Position numbers and translations under genes: made by a program. Of a stretch of DNA of 64,000 bases, positions 59,129-64,000 are shown one piece after another. The stretch comes from an uncultured Anaerotruncus sp. (lineage in GTDB: Bacteria; Bacillota; Clostridia; Oscillospirales; Ruminococcaceae). Each line of letters starts with the position of its first letter. The first letter of the stretch is position 1. The DNA lies in contig CAJFPF010000055.1 in the NCBI GenBank assembly GCA_904398655.1, forward strand, positions 31,637 through 95,636, written 5' to 3'. The notes below the pieces were generated by a model, which made no database searches, was not told where the DNA came from, and worked only from the letters and a program-made list of their open reading frames with translations.

Positions 59129-59252
59129 CAAACTGTTATGCCTTTATCCATATAAATCCAAAGTTGTCCTCTCCTTTTAAAACCGATATAATAAAACCAA
59201 TGAGTTCCAGCCTTTTTAGAGCGGGTAATTTAGAAAGGATTGAGGCGCAGCT

Positions 59253-60242
59253 ATGGAAAAAACGAGTGTTACCTTGCAAGATATCCGGGAGGCGGCTGAA
59301 CGGATTCGACCATTTATCCGCAGAACTCCCCTGCTCCGGGAAGCGACTTTGGATAATCTCTTAGGTTGTCAGGTTTATTTAAAACCCGAGATGCTTCAAA
59401 TTACTGGCGCCTTCAAATTGCGGGGCGCTTTGAGCAAAATCCTGACTTTGACTCCAGAAGAACGTGCGAGAGGGATTATCACCAGTTCTTCCGGCAATCA
59501 TGCCCAAGCTTGTGCCTATGCAGGCCAGCTATTGGGGATCAAGGTGACTGTCATCGTCCCCGATGACACTCCCCATCTAAAGGTGAGCAATGCTCGTCGT
59601 ATGGGGGCCAACGTGATTCTCTGGGAACGCACTTACGCCGAACGTTGGAAAAAGGTCCAACAGGAAGTGGAGGAACATGGATATTCCATTGTTCATGCCT
59701 TTGAAGATTATACAGTTATGGCGGGACAAGGGACGATCGCTCTGGAAATCATGGAGGACTTGCCCGATGTAGAAACGGTTTTGGTCCCAATTGGCGGCGG
59801 CGGGTTGATTTCTGGCATCTCCACCGCGATCAAGGAATCCAATCCTAAAATCCGCGTGGTAGGTGTCCAAGCAGCCAACTCTGACGGATTCCGTGCCAGT
59901 CGCGAGGCTGGACAGCGGATCCGCATTCAATCAAAACCCACCATTGCAGATGGGATCACCTGCAGTATGCCAACAGAACGTCCGTTTCAGGTGGTGGAAC
60001 GGTATGTGGACGAGATTGTTTCTGTGGAAGAGAACGATATTCGTGAGGCAGTCCGCCAGATCGCCCGTGAGGCAAAGCTGATTGCGGAACCTACCTCCAG
60101 TGTCGTGGTGGGCGCCCTTTTGGCCCACAAGATCACTGTTCGGCCGGACGAAAAGGTGGCCTTGGTGCTCACTTCCGGAAACTGGGACATTGAGAATATT
60201 GGAAAAATCTTCAAAGATGAACCCGTTCCGGGCGTTTTATGA
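59253..60242 (+). CDS. Threonine/serine dehydratase-like PLP enzyme (possibly 3-hydroxyaspartate dehydratase-type)
   Basis: KPEMLQITGAFKLRGALSKI (PLP Lys), SSSGNHAQACAYAG, GGGGLISGIS; lacks ACT regulatory domain. Confidence 0.85.
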   Translation: MEKTSVTLQDIREAAERIRPFIRRTPLLREATLDNLLGCQVYLKPEMLQITGAFKLRGALSKILTLTPEERARGIITSSSGNHAQACAYAGQLLGIKVTVIVPDDTPHLKVSNARRMGANVILWERTYAERWKKVQQEVEEHGYSIVHAFEDYTVMAGQGTIALEIMEDLPDVETVLVPIGGGGLISGISTAIKESNPKIRVVGVQAANSDGFRASREAGQRIRIQSKPTIADGITCSMPTERPFQVVERYVDEIVSVEENDIREAVRQIAREAKLIAEPTSSVVVGALLAHKITVRPDEKVALVLTSGNWDIENIGKIFKDEPVPGVL

Positions 60243-60276
60243 GATCTACGACATGTTATCTAGAGGAGGTATTACC

Positions 60277-61272
60277 ATGGAAAAGACCCTATTGCTCAAT
60301 AAAAGTGAAATTGGCAGCCTAATCGATCTGGATGCTGTGCAGTTGGCGGTGGAGGATGCTTACCGCTCTTTCAACAGCGGCAAAGTGGTTCAACCGGATT
60401 TTATGTGCGTCAACCTACCGGACAGCCATGCTGGGATCGACTTTAAAGGTGGAATGGATCTGGGAAACGGTTTTTTGACAATCAAGGCATCTACCGGCGG
60501 CTATGACAATAATAAGGAGTTGGGTCTGCCTACAGGGATGAATACCGTTCTGCTGTTTGACGCCTATACCAGCTTTTTGAAGTGTGTCATGGATGCTACC
60601 TGGATCACAGGATGCCGCACAGCTGCCGCTGGTGCCATCTCTGTGAAATACCTATCCCGTGAGGATGCCAATGTCCTCTGTGTCATTGGCGCTGGAAATC
60701 AGGCCAGAAGGCAGTTACGGGCCATCATGCGGGTACGTAATTTGACTAAAGTGTTGGTTTGGAACGCATTTCGAGAGGAAATGGACACCTATGTGAAGGA
60801 GATGTCCCAAGAGACGGGGTTGCCAATCTATGCCTGTGAAACCCCTGAAGAGGCAATCTCTCAAGCGGACATCGTTGTCACCACTACCCGGGGCATTCTA
60901 CCCCCTGTGGTGAAGCGTAGCCTTCTCAAGCCTGGGACCCATATCGCCGCTATTGGGGCGGATATGCCCAATAAGCAGGAACTTTGCACAGATGTTTTTA
61001 AAGGAGCTAAGATTGTGAACGACTCCATTCACCTCTGCTCTACTCATGGAGAAACCCACCATGCTCTGGAGGAAGGGGTTATCAAGGTCTCCGACATCTA
61101 TGGTGAGATTGGAGAAATCATTTTGGGCAAAAAGCCAGGGCGGGAGAATCCGGAAGAGATCACCATCTTTGATACTGTTGGTATGGCCGTTCAGGATACC
61201 GCCACAGCCTCGATGCTCTATAAAGGTGCCTTGGAGAAAAATTTGGGTACCTGGTTTGATTTTATGGCTTGA
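60277..61272 (+). CDS. Ornithine cyclodeaminase/mu-crystallin family protein
   Basis: CVIGAGNQARRQLRAIMRVR Rossmann motif; DATWITGCRTAAAGAISVKYLSR. Confidence 0.88.
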   Translation: MEKTLLLNKSEIGSLIDLDAVQLAVEDAYRSFNSGKVVQPDFMCVNLPDSHAGIDFKGGMDLGNGFLTIKASTGGYDNNKELGLPTGMNTVLLFDAYTSFLKCVMDATWITGCRTAAAGAISVKYLSREDANVLCVIGAGNQARRQLRAIMRVRNLTKVLVWNAFREEMDTYVKEMSQETGLPIYACETPEEAISQADIVVTTTRGILPPVVKRSLLKPGTHIAAIGADMPNKQELCTDVFKGAKIVNDSIHLCSTHGETHHALEEGVIKVSDIYGEIGEIILGKKPGRENPEEITIFDTVGMAVQDTATASMLYKGALEKNLGTWFDFMA

Positions 61273-61297
61273 TCACTTGGTTATATAAAATAATATA

Positions 61298-61339
61298 ATA
61301 AACAAGGAGAGGGCTCAAAGAGCTCTCTCCTTGTTTATT
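61298..61339. terminator. Bidirectional terminator
   Basis: AATAAACAAGGAGAG...CTCTCCTTGTTTATT. Confidence 0.85.
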
Positions 61340-62525
61340 GAAATCTCAGTGCATCCACTGGGCGCATCTTGGCAGCTAGCAACGCCGGATAGGCTCCAAA
61401 AATGACACCTGTAAAGATTGAAACCAGGATACTTAAAAGCAGCAGTTGGAAATTGAGCCGCATTTGAATGCCCAACAAAAGACATCCGAGTCCAACACCG
61501 CCTATTCCTACAAGTAAGCCAATGAGACTGCCAGCCAAGGAGAGCAGTAACGCTTCCATTAGAAACTCTGATAAAATCATCCCTTGTGTGGCGCCCAAAG
61601 ATTTTTTGATTCCAATTTCCCGTGTACGCTCCTGGACCGAGACGACCATCACCGTCATAATTCCCAATCCCGCCACCACCAGAGAGACCGCCGCAATGGA
61701 AGATAAGGCAAATGTTACAATTTCTAGAAGGCGATTGAGAGAATCCTTTTGCTTGGAGAGGTCGGAAGCTTTAAATCCGCGCTTGAGCTGGTGCTGTCGA
61801 TTTACTGCGTCCTGCAGCTGTTGGGAAAGCGTACCGGTGTCTCTCCCCTCTTGAACAGTGACTGCGATCTGTTGAAAGGTATTGTCTCCCGTATACTTTT
61901 GCAATGTGGTATAGGGCAGATAGACAAAAGAGGGAATCACATCCCCCACAAGGTTTTGTAGCACATTGCCGCCAGAGGAGACAACTCCAACAATCTCAAA
62001 GGAGACATAATTTCCGTTTAACAACAAATCCATCGTTTTTCCAACCACATTTTCGCGCTGATAAAATAACTCTGCTACTCTGCTATCCACAAGGCAGACA
62101 TCGGCTTTCCCCAAAAGATCCGCCTCACGGAATTTTCTTCCATGACGGGTTTCTAAGGAAATCAACTGGGTATTTTCTTCGCTAATTCCCCAGACCATAG
62201 CATTGGCAATCATCCCCCTCATACGGATCGTACTCAATTGAGTAACAATAGGAACCGCACTCTGCACATCTGGGTAGCTTTGCAGTAACTGTAGGTCGGT
62301 TCTGTCCATTTTTTGTGTTGTCAATTTTTGGTCGGCGCTAACCGCAATACTGCCCAAACCCATAGAACTGAGTTCTTGGTCAATCTCTCGCTTGCCAATC
62401 TCTCCAATGGAGCCAATCAGCACCACCGATGTTACTCCAATTGCGATGCTGATTACTGTTAACAGGCTGCGTCCTCCCTTCCGTCTCAAATTACGGAACC
62501 CATAAAACAATCCATCAACAAACAT
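61335..62525 (-). CDS. ABC transporter permease (MacB/FtsX-like)
   Basis: FRNLRRKGGRSLLTVISIAIGVTSVVLIGSIG; C-terminal FtsX domain ERTREIGIKKSLGATQGMIL. Confidence 0.9.
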   Translation of the reverse strand: MFVDGLFYGFRNLRRKGGRSLLTVISIAIGVTSVVLIGSIGEIGKREIDQELSSMGLGSIAVSADQKLTTQKMDRTDLQLLQSYPDVQSAVPIVTQLSTIRMRGMIANAMVWGISEENTQLISLETRHGRKFREADLLGKADVCLVDSRVAELFYQRENVVGKTMDLLLNGNYVSFEIVGVVSSGGNVLQNLVGDVIPSFVYLPYTTLQKYTGDNTFQQIAVTVQEGRDTGTLSQQLQDAVNRQHQLKRGFKASDLSKQKDSLNRLLEIVTFALSSIAAVSLVVAGLGIMTVMVVSVQERTREIGIKKSLGATQGMILSEFLMEALLLSLAGSLIGLLVGIGGVGLGCLLLGIQMRLNFQLLLLSILVSIFTGVIFGAYPALLAAKMRPVDALRFQ

Positions 62526-62526
62526 C

Positions 62527-63561
62527 TCAACTCCCCACCCCCTTTAAAAGAACTCTAGTCCCTGATCCTGTGATCTGGGAGGCATCTGAGACAACAATGT
62601 CCCATTGTGTGAGCCCATCCGTCACTTCTACGCTATGAGTGAGCTCCATTCCAGTGACAATGTCTCGTCGGACCGTCCGAGAGCCCTCTACCAAATAGAC
62701 ATATTCCACATTATTTTCATCCTGCTGCACAGCTCCATAGGGAACCGTCAGCATGGGGCGTTTTTCTCCAGCTGAAATTTCTGCTTGTACAGTAAAGCCT
62801 TCTTTCAAATGTTCGTCTGGATTGGAGATAGCAATGTTTACGTCCACGACAGCTTCCTGATTGGATAGGACATCCTGGTAGGCCACAGGAGAGATACTTT
62901 GTACCACTCCGTTATATACCCGTCCTCCAAAACCGGCGCCCTGAATCTCTACAGGATTCCCCACTTGAATCTGCGCAATCTCTGCCTCCCCTACTTGGAC
63001 AACCGCTTCAAAGCTGTTGGGATCTGAAATTGTAACCGCAGGTTGAGAAAGCGAATTGGGCAGTTGCTCCTTCAGATTGATGGCTGTAACAATACCATCC
63101 ATAGGAGCGACGATTTGTTCAGGGGTTATAGGATTTTCGACAGCTTTCTCTCTTTCGCTCTCAGCTGTAAAATTTCCATATTTTTCTAGTGTTTCCTGAG
63201 AAATTCCATGCTTTTGCAACGACTCGTTGTTGCGTAATGCTGCGGGAATGCTCTCCTCCAGTAAATCTGTTTGATTTGTTAAGGGGTCTAATTCTGCCAA
63301 CAACTCCCCACTCTGGACTGAGTCCCCTAAAGCCACATGAACGGATGAAGCGACTACCGGTACATCTAGGTAAAAGGACCAGCTATTTCCAGCCACGATT
63401 TCCCCAGTGGCATGCACTTGCTGTTCATAAAGGATGTAAGTCGGATACAAAAAGTCCACCTGGGTATGACGATGGAGGATGATTTCTGGGACAAATGCTG
63501 CTATACCGAAGAGTATCCAGACCAATAACAGAGCCGTTACTTTTTTTAAGGACAAAGCCAT
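62527..63561 (-). CDS. HlyD/MacA-like efflux membrane-fusion protein
   Basis: N-terminal TM, lipoyl-like segments, QIVAPMDGIVTAINLKEQLPN. Confidence 0.85.
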   Translation of the reverse strand: MALSLKKVTALLLVWILFGIAAFVPEIILHRHTQVDFLYPTYILYEQQVHATGEIVAGNSWSFYLDVPVVASSVHVALGDSVQSGELLAELDPLTNQTDLLEESIPAALRNNESLQKHGISQETLEKYGNFTAESEREKAVENPITPEQIVAPMDGIVTAINLKEQLPNSLSQPAVTISDPNSFEAVVQVGEAEIAQIQVGNPVEIQGAGFGGRVYNGVVQSISPVAYQDVLSNQEAVVDVNIAISNPDEHLKEGFTVQAEISAGEKRPMLTVPYGAVQQDENNVEYVYLVEGSRTVRRDIVTGMELTHSVEVTDGLTQWDIVVSDASQITGSGTRVLLKGVGS

Positions 63562-63711
63562 TCCTCCATTTCCATTCCAGCACTGTTCTTAGTCTTTTCT
63601 GGAAACAGCGGTTTATTCTGGACTAGAGGAAGTTTGAGTGAGAATAAAATCATTAGGGTTGGGCAGCCTATGAAAAGCCGTCAAAAATCTGGGTGCTGGG
63701 GAGGGGATAAT

Positions 63712-63873
63712 TTGCCCAACGAAAAGATGCTCCATTTGATTCCCTGCGATAAGGATTGTTATTACCAACAGCAGGGATACTGTACTTTGGATGGCGTCGC
63801 GCGTATCACAAATTTTCATGGGGATGGATGTGGGTATTTTACCCAAACGGACCCCTATCAACAAGAGGAGTAG
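63712..63873 (+). CDS. Small Cys-containing protein (DUF1540-like spacing)
   Basis: MLHLIPCDKDCYYQQQGYCTLDGVARITNFHGDGCGYFTQTDPYQQEE; TTG start after GGGGAGGGG; track gives an upstream ATG at 63634. Confidence 0.55.
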   Translation: MPNEKMLHLIPCDKDCYYQQQGYCTLDGVARITNFHGDGCGYFTQTDPYQQEE

Positions 63874-63882
63874 CTATTACAC

Positions 63883-63919
63883 AAAACGGGAGTTGGACAA
63901 ATTCCAACTCCCGTTTTAT
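63883..63919. terminator. Terminator
   Basis: AAAACGGGAGTTGGA-caaat-TCCAACTCCCGTTTTATT. Confidence 0.85.
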
Positions 63920-63931
63920 TATACCTCGTAA

Positions 63932-64000
63932 ACCACACGCTAAGCGTGTGGTGAAAGGAGGGAGCGATAGCGTTGATATGAAAAAAGAAGCCTCCTTTTG
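63932..64000 (+). mobile_element. Possible left end of an IS200/IS605-like element cut by window edge
   Basis: ACCACACGCTAAGCGTGTGGT hairpin followed by a short leader and an ATG (63978) open to the window edge; family assignment is only by resemblance. Confidence 0.25.

Overview
Contiguous ~64 kb chromosomal segment of a spore-forming, low-to-mid GC Clostridia-type Firmicute (family not resolved from sequence alone; gene order and content look Oscillospiraceae-like). Most of the window is core genome: lgt, rplU-rpmA-obgE, murC, spoVG, dacF, spoVFAB, sepF, spoIIGA-sigE-cca, sigG, rpsB-tsf-pyrH-frr-uppS-cdsA-dxr-rseP-ispG-polC, a complete hisZGDCBHAFIE operon, a riboswitch-controlled asd-dapA-dapB-ACT operon, and queA-tgt-yajC-TIGR04086 leading into a SCIFF RiPP locus. 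The ORF track omits two small genes I read directly: the 47-aa SCIFF precursor (54710-54853) and a 55-aa minus-strand ORF (6219-6386). The most unusual locus is a T-box riboswitch (about 15185-15481) in front of a single 846-aa protein that joins a xylose-isomerase-like TIM barrel to a complete AMP-forming acyl-CoA synthetase. Other points worth a second look: an N-terminally non-extended L27 with prp missing between rplU and rpmA; a 23-bp palindrome over the reverse-rubrerythrin promoter; a spaced Spo0A box/-10 at spoIIGA; a sigma-K-like promoter inside an inverted repeat at spoVFA; direct repeats over a marR-RNHCP promoter; a 14-bp palindrome over the his promoter; a 13-bp-arm palindrome upstream of a Xer-type recombinase; a lone tandem-ACT protein in the lysine operon; and a LysR/dehydratase/ornithine-cyclodeaminase-type cluster. 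No tRNA, rRNA, CRISPR array or prophage was seen. All calls were made by eye, with no database search.
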